Positions 22,806 to 33,925 of a stretch of 64,000 nt of DNA are shown here, one piece after another. The stretch lies in the NCBI GenBank assembly GCA_037783545.1, contig JBBELK010000329.1, positions 2,184,501-2,248,500 on the forward strand, given 5' to 3'. Source of the stretch: Henricia sp. BOLD:AAB3569 (taxonomy: Eukaryota > Echinodermata > Asteroidea > Spinulosida > Echinasteridae). A program made the position numbers and the translations under genes. Positions within the stretch are counted from its first letter, which is position 1. The number at the start of each line of letters is the position of its first letter. The notes below the pieces were generated by a model that had not been told where the DNA came from, did not search any database, and saw only the letters and a program-made list of their open reading frames with translations.

Positions 22806-24648
22806 ATTTCTGTAAGGGAATGTTCAACAATTTGTTGAACAATTTTTGCACAGAATTGTGATGTTATGTCGTCACAGGTGTCAAGTTACAAGAATTCAAA
22901 GGTGATTATTTCAAAAATTCATATCTCAAGAACCGTAATAGATACTTGAAAAAAAAATTCCTGGCATATGTCTCAATCAATTAAACAAATCATTTAATGA
23001 TATGACCCTTGTGTGACCCCTACTTCCGGTCCAAACCCGAAGTTGTTCGAAAATGTGCTATTGTTTAGCATTAATTTTTAATGCAAATACTGTAGAGCCA
23101 ATGTGGTAGGGAATTTGACCATAGTTCTACTAAACGAAATGTTCCCACACATTTGCACTTTATGACTATACATGTAGCAATGATGGTGGTTACATAATAT
23201 GATCTCAAATGATAAAATCTTGAGAACTCTAGTAGATATTGGAAAGATTATTTTACCACATATACATATACATGTAAAAGAACTTGTTCTTCAGTACAAC
23301 CTTGAACAATTTGTGCACACTAATGACGTCATGATGAGATTTACTGTGTTTCTAATGACGTCATGATGAGATACACAATTTTAGCGTAGAAGAGTCAAAG
23401 AGTTATGTCTTGAGAATTCCAATACTAGCAATCGATATGTTATTGTTTCTTTTGCAACATCGACCAACTCAAGTTTTCAACCAATTTCAAAAGTGTGACG
23501 TCATCATAAGATGAATGTTCATGTCACCCGATCACCTTGCGTTTGTAAAAAAAAAAAAACGCTCAGTTCTAGTTGCATTTTGTTTTCAATATCAGTATTT
23601 TTTGTCATTTTATTTTTTCATCAGGTCAAGAAAACAATATTCTAATTATTTTATTCAGTTTCAAGTGTAAAACTAGCATGCATGATGCAAAAATTTAAGT
23701 TTTCTTCAATAATAAACTGGTAACAATGAAGTGTTTAAGATTCTTGTCAAATTCTCCTTGATTAATTTTGCAACTTTAGACATCTCTCCAAGACAAAAGT
23801 GGCTGCAGTATTTACTGTACTCCACTCACTACCGGTACATACAATGTACATTTTTAAGAAAGCTCTATGCCTGGTACAGATCTGCATTTATTGTGTTCTA
23901 CATGTTTATGTACCTTGAATTCTGAGTGAAGATGTTTACATGTAATTTCATGTACATGTACATGTACTCAAGCTGTACATTACTATTTTAATGGGTTTGT
24001 CTAGTTTAACATCCGATGTAACATCCGAAACAAGTAAAAGTAGGACTAACTGTACTGATCAAGTTGTCAAAACACAAAGCAAACAAATCAGAAACCTTCG
24101 CAAAGTTTGCTGAACTTGATGATCTGAATGAAATGTTATCATGTAACGTCCGAAACAGAATGGAGCAGTTATATCTTTTGTACCATACAAAGCATACTGT
24201 ATATTCAGTGCATTTTCAGGGTTTTGGATGATTGCTGCAATCAAGCTCATAATTTGCATTCATAAATACCTTGGACAGTTTACGCATCCCTATTGGCTGA
24301 AAGCACGTCACATGGGCAGTCTTAAATTAGCGATAAAGAATAGTGATAATGCCCGGCTGGCTGTCCCGCGTTTGTGCCGTAGTCAGCGCGTATGGAAAAC
24401 GCACATGCACAAAGAAACTGCACGCGCCTGAAAGCAAATTGTGCACTAATATCCATGTCGTGCGCGAGCAACGCGCCTGCGTTACTCGTAACGCGCGCGA
24501 TCGAACAAAAACAATATCACGCACAGCTCGCAGTTGTACGAACGCTGTGTTGACACTAGACTGTAGGCATAGGAAAGTGAATGCAAAATATGGCAAACCG
24601 ACGAGCTAATTTTGGTGAATTTTACCGATTTACACGAAAAGGTATATA

Positions 24649-24907
24649 TGGGTCATTCTATAAATTTGGGGTCCAGTTTTTCTGTCCCCTGTTACGTCTG
24701 ATATCTTGTAAAATGTTGGCTTTTGTAAATTCAGGACATATTCTTTAAATGCCTTTAATTTCAAAGAGTGATTACATAAAGTACAATTCATAAAAATATG
24801 TTTTGAAGGCATTTTTAATAATACTTGTATGGCAAATGGCAGTATGTCAGGTGTAATAGGGACAGGAAAATGTCACACGTTGGACCCCAAATTTATAGAA
24901 TGACCCA
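24649..24907. mobile_element. MITE with TGGGTCATTCTATAAATTTG ends
   Basis: 259 bp; ends TGGGTCATTCTATAAATTTG plus GGGTCCA, exactly inverted on the right. No coding. Target duplication not clear. Confidence 0.75.
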
Positions 24908-24916
24908 TTTATGAAT

Positions 24917-25083
24917 GGGATTAAAAGTAGGTTTGGCCAATCTTAAACAACCCGATTAAAACCAGCTAGGGGTCCTGGGCACTGATAATGCCCTCGCCTG
25001 GCGGCTCGGGCATTATCAGTGCCCAGGACCCCTAGCTGGCTTTAATTGTGTGTTTAAGATTGGCCAAACCTACTTTTAACCCC
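24917..25083. repeat. Long near-perfect hairpin
   Basis: Arms of about 75 bases: AAAAGTAGGTTTGGCCAATC and AGCTAGGGGTCCTGGGCACT blocks with their complements, around a 14-base loop TCGCCTGGCGGCTC. Foldback element directly after the preceding MITE. Confidence 0.85.
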
Positions 25084-26737
25084 TAAATCAAGTTCAACAT
25101 AAGCAGCGTTCAAAAACTAGATCTTAATTGAATGGATTGAGTTTACATTGACAAATATATCAGTTGATTTAATACATAAATTGACACTACTAAACTATTT
25201 GTGGGGCCATTTCAGTACAAACTTTGTTTTATTTTATATGTTAGTGCATTTTTGTCCAGAAAATATGCTAGAAACAGACTAATGATACCAATACAAAGCC
25301 GTAAAAGGACAAAAGCTGACATTTTTAACATAGTGTAACGTCCGAAACATACATACATGTACATGTATGTACTTTTCCCAATTTTGTTTCACTGTTTTGT
25401 ATTACCCATTGTACACGCAGCAAGTCTGATAAAAAAAAAAAACAGGCCAATTTTGCAATGCCAAACAAAAACTTTAATTGTGAAAACCATAATTATTTGC
25501 TATTTTTGCCTTTAAATCGGTGTAAAAAGTCCAATTTATGTGATAGTTATTGGCATTGCTAAAGTTATTGGCAAAACACGAGTTGAATATCACAACTATA
25601 AGTTATGTAACAGTTTGTACTCAAACGAAGAAATTTGGTTTCATTCATGAATGTTTTAACATTTAGAGTTAGAATTAAGCTCAGACCTTTACATGTACAT
25701 TTGTCGTAAATTCAAATATTCTTCATGACAAAACTACTAGTTTAAAGTGTGTTAACTTGTTTTAATTTGTTGCCCTCTTAGTTGACACAATTGGGCTATG
25801 TTTAAAAAAAAAACCAGAGCCTATAGCCTTTTGTACCCGGTAGATCCTCATTGGTTCAAAGTTTCTGCCACCAAAGTTCATCACTGTCATAGGTCCATAT
25901 AGGAAAGAACAGGAAAGAACAGCAAATAACCAAGGGCAATTTTATACAAATATCTGGCATTTCGGTTCTTTAACAGAAAATTAATATTCTTTCATTAAAG
26001 TAAGAATTTGTTTTACAAATTTAATTAAATTAAATTTTAAAGTTAAACAAAAGAGTTTCTGAAGAGAACATCAGAAGTGCCAAATCAAATATCTTGGGGA
26101 CCACAAAAATTATCAAGGAAATTTTTGAAGAAGACAGTACAGATGCTTCCTTGTTTTTTCAACACACCCAGCATGATTCACGTCCAAATTAAACAACTCT
26201 CATAAAACATTGCTTTATAAACGATAATCGGATGTGGTGAAGGCCATAGCTAATAGTGATGTCAAATGAACTTGAATTTAGACCGAGTTAGTTCCTTCTA
26301 TACAGACTGGGATTGCAAAGATAACGCTATCACCAGACTCCATCAATCACAGAAAGGAAACTGGGCCTGAGATCATATCAACAAAATTCAACCACTAATA
26401 TTGTTTTTAAAAGAGGAAGTTCACACAAAAATGTTCCCTTTCCTTTGTGTGAGAAAATAAGTCTAATTGTGCCAAAGTTGGCAATCTACTGGGAAGTTGG
26501 AGACTAACTTTGACCTGGATTGTGTTTGAGTCACAATATTTTGGACTTAAAATTGACTTGGATGATAATAAACACTTTCACGGTTATCGCCGCCATCTTG
26601 TCCACAGAGCAGTTCGAAAATACGATCCACGTGTGCCTACGTGGATCGTAATGAGTGCACAGTGACTTAACACAAAAACATGTGAGCATAGCAACGCGTG
26701 TTCTTTTGCCCCATGGGTTTATTCTAGGGTTTATTCT

Positions 26738-26830
26738 AGACCCAGTAACTGGGTCGTTGGCTTCTTTTTTGACGAAAAGAAAAGAAAACAAATCATCAAA
26801 AAAGGAGCCAACGACCCAGTTACTGGGTCT
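26738..26830. repeat. Hairpin with AGACCCAGTAACTGGGTC arms
   Basis: Arms of about 35 bases, themselves starting with the palindrome ACCCAGTAACTGGGT; loop rich in AAAAG. Confidence 0.8.
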
Positions 26831-26860
26831 GGGTTTTTTCATAAGTTGACTTTTATTATT

Positions 26861-28610
26861 AGGTGATCGGGCCAACAGCCCGATCACCTATTACTCTCGT
26901 ACGATTTCTTTTTTTTTTTTCTTTTTCTTCTTCCACTCAAACGTTTCCAGAGCTTTTCTTCAAAACGGTTCAAGCTATCAACTTAAAACTTGGTAGGAAC
27001 ATCAACCCCAATGTGAAGATGTGCATACAAGTGTGACGTCATTGTGACGTCATTAGGTATCAAATTACAAACCAAAAATGACCAAAATATGCTTGTTTTA
27101 AAATGCTTCCGTCTGGAAAACCACGTGACCCATGATCTTCGTATTTGACAGGCTTATATATCAGATCATGGCCTACAATTTTCTTCGTGTGGGCATTTTC
27201 ATCTGACCCTTCCTTCTGGGGTCAATCTGAGGTCAAAGTTCAACGAAAACGAAAATCTCAATTTTTGCACTTATTGAGCAACAATGCCCATCAAACCAAG
27301 CTGAATCTTTAAGAAACTAAGTACAGGCATAGGTCCTATGGCAGACTTTCACCAGCGTGTTTAATATTATGATGGCATCAAGCGTGACGTCATCGTGACG
27401 TCATCAAGTATCAAATTACACCTCCCAAAAAAACAAAATATGCATATTTTAAAATGCTTCCGTCTCGAAAACCACGTGACCCAGGATCTTCGTATTTGGC
27501 AGGTTTATAGATGACATTCTGTTCTACAACTTTCTTTGTGTGGGCATTGTCATCTGACCCTTCCTTCTGGGGTCAATTGGAGGTCAAAGTTCAACGAAAA
27601 CGGAAATCTCAGTTTTTACACTTACCAGTAACAATGCCCATCAAACCAAACTGAATCGTTAGTAAATTAGATACAGACATAGGCCCTATGACAGACTTTC
27701 ACCAGCATGTATAGTATCATGATGGCATCAAGTGTGACGTAATCATGACGTCATCAGGTGTCAAATTACAAAAATTCAAAGGTTATTATTTTCAAAATTC
27801 ATATCTCAAGAACCGTAATAGATACTTGAATAATTCTTTCACAACATGATAAGTCTAAATGAACTGAACAAATCATACGATGTCATGACCCCTGTGTGAC
27901 GCCTACTTCCGGTCCAAACCGGAAGTTGTTCGAAAATGTGCAATTTTTTAGCATTTTGAATGCAAATATATTCAAAGTGGTAGTGAATTTGACCATATTT
28001 CTACGGAACGAAATGTTTCCACACATGTGGACCTTTTGACTATACCATTGGTGACGTCATTACATGAACGGTGGTTACGTAATGTGGTGTCAAATTAGGC
28101 AAATTTGGAGCTGAATTGTTTTAAAATGCTGTATCTTGAAAACTACAACAGATATTGGTATGATTCCTTCGCCACATTTAAGAACTTGATGTTCAACATA
28201 TTGTTCAACAATTTGTGCACAAAATTGTGACGTCATGATGTCGTCACAGGTGTCACATTACAAGATTTAAAAGGTTATTATTTCAACAATTCATATCTCA
28301 AAACGGTGCAAGCTATCACAACCCCCAGCTATGGCGGATATGCAGGGAGGAGATATTAGTTACCGGATTAGTGTATACAGCAGCCGATTTCACGAAACTT
28401 TACGCAATTGCGCAAGTCCACTTACGCCATAAGTTATTGCGCAGGTAATGGCGTAAGTGGACTTGCGCAATTGCGTAAAGTTTCGTGAAATCGGCTGCTG
28501 AACTTCCATTTTTGCAATTCCACAGGTGATAACAACGTCTGAAATTCATCACAAAATGTTCATTTAGCCCGATCACCTGGCGTTTGTAACAACAAACGTC
28601 ATACCTCTAG
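26861..28610 (+). mobile_element. Helitron-like element copy 2
   Basis: Starts AGGTGATCGGGCCAACAGCC (hairpin with CCCGATCACCT) and ends hairpin GGCGTTTGTAACAACAAACG, then TCATACCTCTAG|T. Two to three internal blocks of about 370 bp. Carries at least six TGACGTCA octamers, often paired (gtgacgtcatcgtgacgtcatc). Contains a perfect hairpin at 28378-28500. Confidence 0.65.
28378..28500. repeat. Perfect 53-bp-arm hairpin
   Basis: Arms from CAGCAGCCGATTTCACGAAA to CACTTACGCCAT are identical on the two strands over 53 bases, with a 17-base loop. A foldback MITE inside Helitron-like copy 2. Confidence 0.92.
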
Positions 28611-29503
28611 TATTTTTTTTTTTTTTTTTTTTTTTCTTTTTCCACTCAAACGTTTCCAGAGGTTTTCTTCAAAACGGTTCAAGCTATCAACTTAAAACTT
28701 GGTAGGAACATCAACCCCAATGTGAAGATGTGCATACAAGTGTGACGTCATTGTGACGTCATTAGGTATCAAATTACAAACCAAAAATGACCAAAATATG
28801 CATGTTTTAAAATGCTTCCGTCTGGAAAACCACGTGACCCATGATCTTCGTATTTGACAGGCTTATATATCAGATCATGGCCTACAATTTTCTTCGTGTG
28901 GGCATTTTCATCTGACCCTTCCTTCTGGGGTCAATCTGAGGTCAAAGTTCAACGAAAACGAAAATCTCAATTTTTGCACTTATTGAGCAACAATGCCCAT
29001 CAAACCAAGCTGAATCTTTAGGAAACTAAGTACAGGCATAGGTCCTATAGCAGACTTTCACCAGCGTGTTTAATATTATGATGGCATCAAGCGTGACGTC
29101 ATCGTGACGTCATCAAGTATCAAATTACACCTCCCAAAAAACCAAAATATGCATATTTTAAAATGCTTCCGTCTCGAAAACCACGTGACCCAGGATCTTC
29201 GTATTTGGCAGGTTTATAGATGACATTCTGTGCTACAACTTTCTTTGTGTGGGCATTTTCATCTGACCCTTCCTTCTGGGGTCAATTGGAGGTCAAAGTT
29301 CAACGAAAACGGAAATCTCAGTTTTTACACTTACCAGTAACAATGCCCATCAAACCAAGCTGAATCGTTAGTAAATTAGATACAGACATAGGCCCTACGG
29401 CAGACTTTCACCAGCATGTATAGTATCATGACGTCATCAGGTGTCAAATTACAAAAATTCAAAGGTTATTATTTTCAAAATTCATATCTCAAGAACCGTA
29501 ATA

Positions 29504-31423
29504 CTGTTCCACAGACGGACTACTTCTGTTATCGTAAACAGAGAGCCCCATATACTCCACACACAGCGCCCGTGGTTACTGCACATTCCTATGGGCACAC
29601 ACAACTTCCGGCGAGTTCGTGTCAGTGGTACACACTTCAACGCTAAAACGAATCAGGCTAAATAAGATCGGAACACTTCGGGTAAAGATTTGCGCGTTCT
29701 GATTGGCCGGTTGGCTTAGAAACGTCATCATCGGAAAAGAGTATGTTTCCAGCTAGCCTGGGGTCCATTCGCGTACAAAATCGACCGCGGGTTGCAACAT
29801 TTGCGATCAAAAACATTTTTTCTCGTCCATAAAGCGATCCATAATCAACGTGAATCACCAAGCGACAAGGTATGTATACAAAAGTAGACATTAAACAATC
29901 CTACCATACTGACAAAAAGTCCGTAAGGCCTACCATTTGTCGCAAAAATGTACTTTTAGGAGGGCATGTTGAGCAGGAATCCGAGACTTCGCTCGCGTGC
30001 AATGTCCACACCGACGTACGACCGAGTTCCACGCCGTGTGTAGGGCCGGGACGTACGGCGGTGGTGTGCCCACTGCATACGCGATGATCTCGTAATTCCC
30101 GTGAAACAAGCAATGATGCAGCGTTAGAAAACCTGCGTTTTACGTCAATCTGTGCAAAATTGTGTGCCAATTTTGTAACTGATATTGAATTTATTAACAT
30201 TCAAAGACAATACGTGATATCAGATACACCAATTAAAGATATTTAGTTGTTACTTAACAAATGAAGGCAAATAATTTGTTGAGTAATATTATTCTTTGTC
30301 AATTATTTTTGCAGCTTTTCTGTGGTCCTCGTCCTGTGACATACCACCAGTGAGCCTGAAGATGAAAAAGGGTAGTACGAGTCCCTTGATGATGCAGAAT
30401 CGTCATCCATAGTTGAGCCTCCTGCCCGTAGTAACATCTGTAATTACTATTATTTGTAAAGATTTAAATATAACCTCTAGGCTCCACATCCGTTTGTTTT
30501 GATCAAAACATAAATTATTTATCTCTGAAGAATAATACGTCATTCTCTTCTCTGTTTTGTATTTAATGTAACTTTGTAAGCAATTTGGAAAGTTGTACAG
30601 TTTGTGTGTGGATGCGCTACCTGTCATTCTTTTTTGCTGCCCTCAATCCACACCTCTCCAAAATAGTATTGGCTTGGTAATTAACACATACAGTGATTGA
30701 TTATGTCAATTAAATTATTGATGCAAGTCCCAATCTTGACTATAGACAGATTTGATTATATCAGTATCTCTTATCAATCTATTTTTCAACATTAATTGGG
30801 GAAAAATAAGGTTCCCTTAACAATCAACATTTTTGCATAAATTATGCAAATTATGGGATTTCAATATAAATTAATTATCTGTAGTTAAGCAGGTTTGATT
30901 ATTACAATGTCTTGCATCATTTAATTAAAGTAAATACTTTAATTAAATGATGCAAGATGCATTGTAATAATCAAACCTGCTTAAGATAAATTTGAGAAAA
31001 ATGAGTTTTCCCTTGAAAATTGACCGTTTTTGCATAAATTATTAATTTATTATGCAAATGAGGTATTTAAAATATAAATTAATTATCTTTCCTTGTACAT
31101 ATATTAATAACTGTTGTTTGTACCAACTTTGGGCCATCCAGGATAGAGTTGAGCAAAGATATATAACCAAAAGTATAAGCCACAGTGACCATTGTCGGTG
31201 CCAAATTAGAAATAAAGAAAAACATAGGATAACCTTTGACCTGCCGATGAATTTTTACCCTGTTTTCAATTATCCAAACCGACTGTAGCTTCGCAATGCA
31301 AAATCCGATTTGAAAAAAATAAACAGATTTCTTCTAGTCAATAACCACTCTTTCAATTGACACTGATTTTAAATCGATGTGGGCTTTAAAATAAAAGGGT
31401 TGAAACTGCCTAAATTATAATTA
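29504..31423. mobile_element. 1.9-kb insertion flanked by TA
   Basis: Comparison with copy 2 (CCGTAATAGATACTTG) shows the break: CCGTAA-TA|ctgttccacag ... aaattataatta|TA-GATACTTG. The TA on both sides fits a TA target duplication, but the ends are not inverted repeats, so the mechanism is open. Interior has GC-rich sequence on the left, an AT-rich duplicated block, and a hairpin at 30885. Confidence 0.55.
30885..30984. repeat. Nearly loopless 100-bp hairpin
   Basis: TTAAGCAGGTTTGATTATTA...TTTAATTAAAGTA followed at once by its complement, with two or three unpaired bases. Flanked by a roughly 95-bp direct duplication (30780-30880 and 30985-31090). Confidence 0.85.
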
Positions 31424-31980
31424 TAGATACTTGAACAATTCTTTCACAACATGATAAGTCTAAATGAACTGAACAAATCATACGATGTCATGACCCCTGT
31501 GTGACGCCTACTTCCGGTCCAAACCGAAAGTTCTTCGAAAATGTGCAAATTTTTAGGATTTTTAATGCAAATAGATTCAAAGTGGTAGTGAATTTGACCA
31601 TATTTCTACGGAACGAAATGTTTCCACACATGTGGACCTTTTGACTATACCATTGGTGACGTCATGACATGGACGGTGGTTACGTAATGTGGTGTCAAAT
31701 TACGCAAATTTGGAGCCGAGATGTTTTAAAATGCTGTATCTTGAAAACTACAACAGATATTGGTATGATTCCTTCGCCACATTTAAGAACTTGATGTTCA
31801 ACATATTGTTCAACAATTTGTGCACAAAATTGTGACGTCATGATGTCGTCACAGGTGTCACATTACAAGATTTCAAAGATTATTATTTCAACAATTCATA
31901 TCTCAAAACGGTGCAAGCTATCAACCCCCAGCTATGGCGGATATGCAGGGAGGAGATATTAGTTACCGGATTAGTGTATA

Positions 31981-32103
31981 CAGCAGCCGATTTCACGAAA
32001 CTTTACGCAATTGCGCAAGTCCACCTACGCCATAAGTTATTGCGCAAGTAATGGCGTAAGTGGACTTGCGCAATTGAGTAAAGTTTCGTGAAATCGGCTG
32101 CTG
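31981..32103. repeat. Second copy of the CAGCAGCCGATTT hairpin
   Basis: Same hairpin at the same place in Helitron-like copy 3, with two changes (CCACCTACGC, AATTGAGTAA). It was present before the copies separated. Confidence 0.88.
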
Positions 32104-32215
32104 AACTTCCATTTTTGCCATTCCACAGGTGATAACAACGTCTGAAATTCATCACAAAATGTTCATTTACCCCGATCACCTGGCGTTTGTAACAACAAAC
32201 GTCATACCTCTAGTT

Positions 32216-32575
32216 ATTATTATTTCTTTCTGGTTTTCATACCAAGGATTCCTCAAAAGTGCCCATTTCACTGTCACTCGCAAGTGTGAGGAAACCCATG
32301 AAGAATTAGAAATGGCCAGAGATGTGCACAGGGGAATCCCCTTGCTTTTCACGAAAGAATGCTCTGGGATCTTTAAAGTGCATTACCGATACCAAACACA
32401 CTGGTCTAACAGCTTTACATCCCTTCTGAAGGATATATAGCAAGTGTGATTAAGTGCCTTGTTCAAGGGCACAGGTACCACAGCTGAGGGAGGTTCGAAC
32501 CCGCAATCCCAAGTCTTCACCTATGATTGCGAGTCAATGACCCAAACCACTCAGCCACGGTACCCCAATTTTACA
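32216..32575 (-). mobile_element. tRNA-derived SINE family D (minus strand)
   Basis: The minus strand starts GTACCGTGGCTGAGTGGTTT (box A), has GCGGGTTCGAACC (box B), then a GTGCCCTTGAACAAGGCACT segment, and ends in AATAATAA. The head resembles a type II tRNA with a long variable arm. A relative lies at 39282-39602. Confidence 0.78.
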
Positions 32576-33146
32576 AATCACTATTTTGTATAGATGTACA
32601 TGTACATGTATGTAAGCAGCATCATAAAATAAGTGCAATTTAAATAGAAAGACTCAAATTTAGATTTTACTAGGTAACAACTTTTTAGCCAATCACATAT
32701 TTTGTAAACGACATGTTTGAATTCATTTTGAATTCTTATTAAAAAAACACACATACATGTACACAACAGAAACAAAATGTTACCCCTAAATAGCCAGGCC
32801 ACAATAATATCAGACAAATCTACACACAGGTACATATGTACCAATTATGTGGCTTAGCGCTTAGTGTCTAATCATCCTTTTTATAAAAGCTTGGATGAAA
32901 AGTACCTTTTACAATAATATGGATGATGCAGATGGTATGTAGAATATAAAATGGAGTACCATAAAAGATCATATTTGTTTACAGACAGCCAATCTTTTTG
33001 TCACGGTCTAACACCCTGTTTACACTTGATCCCGAGCTCGGGGTCGAACACCGATCACAAACCGAGTGTAAACGCTCTCGGAACCAAATTGGCCCCGGAT
33101 CAGACCCCGAGATTTTGGTCTTGCATTGGCGGAGGGTTTGCGGTTA

Positions 33147-33922
33147 TACCCCCGTCAGACCGGATTGGCGGTGCCACTACGGTTTTTGGTCAAAACTGCC
33201 ATCAACGTAGTGACACCGCCAGTAGTTTTTCATAGTTTTCCCCTACCCGTCACACATGTGTTTTTCTTCGCGGTGCTTTCAATACTGACTGTCCATCTGA
33301 ACTGTTTGAAGACTTTTAGAACACTGACAATATGCCCGCAGTACATGTAGCACCGTGCAAGCACCTCAGTGCAACCTCAGTGGAAACGCCATTGCCGTAC
33401 AAGCACCTCAATAACACCGCCGGCACCGCCGTAGGAACGCAGTGGCACCGCAGTAAGATCGCCAAATTTTCTAAAATTCCTCCCTGGCTCCGCAGTGGCA
33501 CCCCCATACCCGCAGTGCTCCCGTGGTAGCACTGCCATAATCGCAGTAGAACTGCCACGGGATCGCCGTAGGGTCGCCAGTCTAATTTTTTGGCGATTGC
33601 ACGGCGGTTGTATACTGCGGAGGCACGGCAGTGATGGAGGTGCTACTGCGGTCCTTGTACGAACGGTCCCACGGCGGTCATGGCGGTGCCGCGGCGATCT
33701 CACTGCAGATTGGCCCAACCCGCGGTGGCACTGCGGAAGTTTTGAACATGTTCAAAGTTTCTGCCGTGCCACCGCAAAGGTCCGCGGTTTTGACAGTTTT
33801 CCGCGGTGCTACGGCGATCAATGGCGGAACCACTGCGGAACCACGGCGATCATGGCGGTGCCACTGCGGTTTATGCCGTACAAGCACCGCAGTAGCACTG
33901 CACCTCCGGTGTGACGGGGGTA
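33147..33922. mobile_element. GC-rich PIF/Harbinger element, copy 1
   Basis: Ends TACCCCCGTCAGACCGG and (inverted) TACCCCCGTCACACCGG, flanked by TTA on both sides. 776 bp. Interior is repetition of GCGGTGCCACTGCGG-like units in both orientations. Open frames inside are artefacts. Second copy at 54332-55145. Confidence 0.85.
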
Positions 33923-33925
33923 TTA

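Larger units (their letters stand above)
20517..22818. mobile_element. GCAAGCTTGC-array DNA transposon (2.3 kb)
   Basis: Perfect 13-base inverted ends CCCTTACAGAAAT and ATTTCTGTAAGGG. The host sequence matches the related Helitron-like copies (ACATTTAAGAGCTTAA / AATGTTCAAC), which lack the insertion, so the boundaries are firm. Possible AA target duplication. Both subterminal regions are arrays of the palindrome GCAAGCTTGC; the centre (21000-22200) is ordinary AT-rich DNA with no transposase. Superfamily unknown to me. Confidence 0.8.
19208..23572 (+). mobile_element. Helitron-like element copy 1
   Basis: Starts A|TCAGGTGATTAGGCC, a hairpin with GCCCGATCACCT. The 3' end is a hairpin GCGTTTG...AAACGC followed by TCAGTTCTAG and then T. 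Helitrons start TC, end in a hairpin plus CTRR and insert between A and T, so the fit is good. No Rep/helicase. The body has about 370-bp repeating blocks (CTTCCGTCTGGAAAACC, CCTTCCTTCTGGGGTCAA). It is enlarged by the insertion at 20517-22818. Confidence 0.62.
18443..25821. mobile_element. Outer TIR element carrying CCGAAACA motifs
   Basis: Left end GGTTCTGTTTTTTTAAAACA plus TAGCCCAA, right end inverted (TTGGGCTATGTTTAAAAAAA...CCAGAGCC). After removing the Helitron-like insertion (19208-23572) about 3 kb remains, holding eight copies of a 15-base motif near TAACRTCCGAAACA (18826, 18982, 19001, 19171 inverted, 24006 partial, 24018, 24143, 25335). The target duplication is unclear. Confidence 0.5.
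28611..32213 (+). mobile_element. Helitron-like element copy 3, interrupted
   Basis: Begins at the CTAG end of copy 2 with a poly-T run instead of the normal start, so it lacks its 5' hairpin. Sequence then follows copy 2 closely to 29503, is broken by a 1,920-bp insertion, resumes at 31424 and ends TCATACCTCTAG|T at 32213. Confidence 0.68.
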
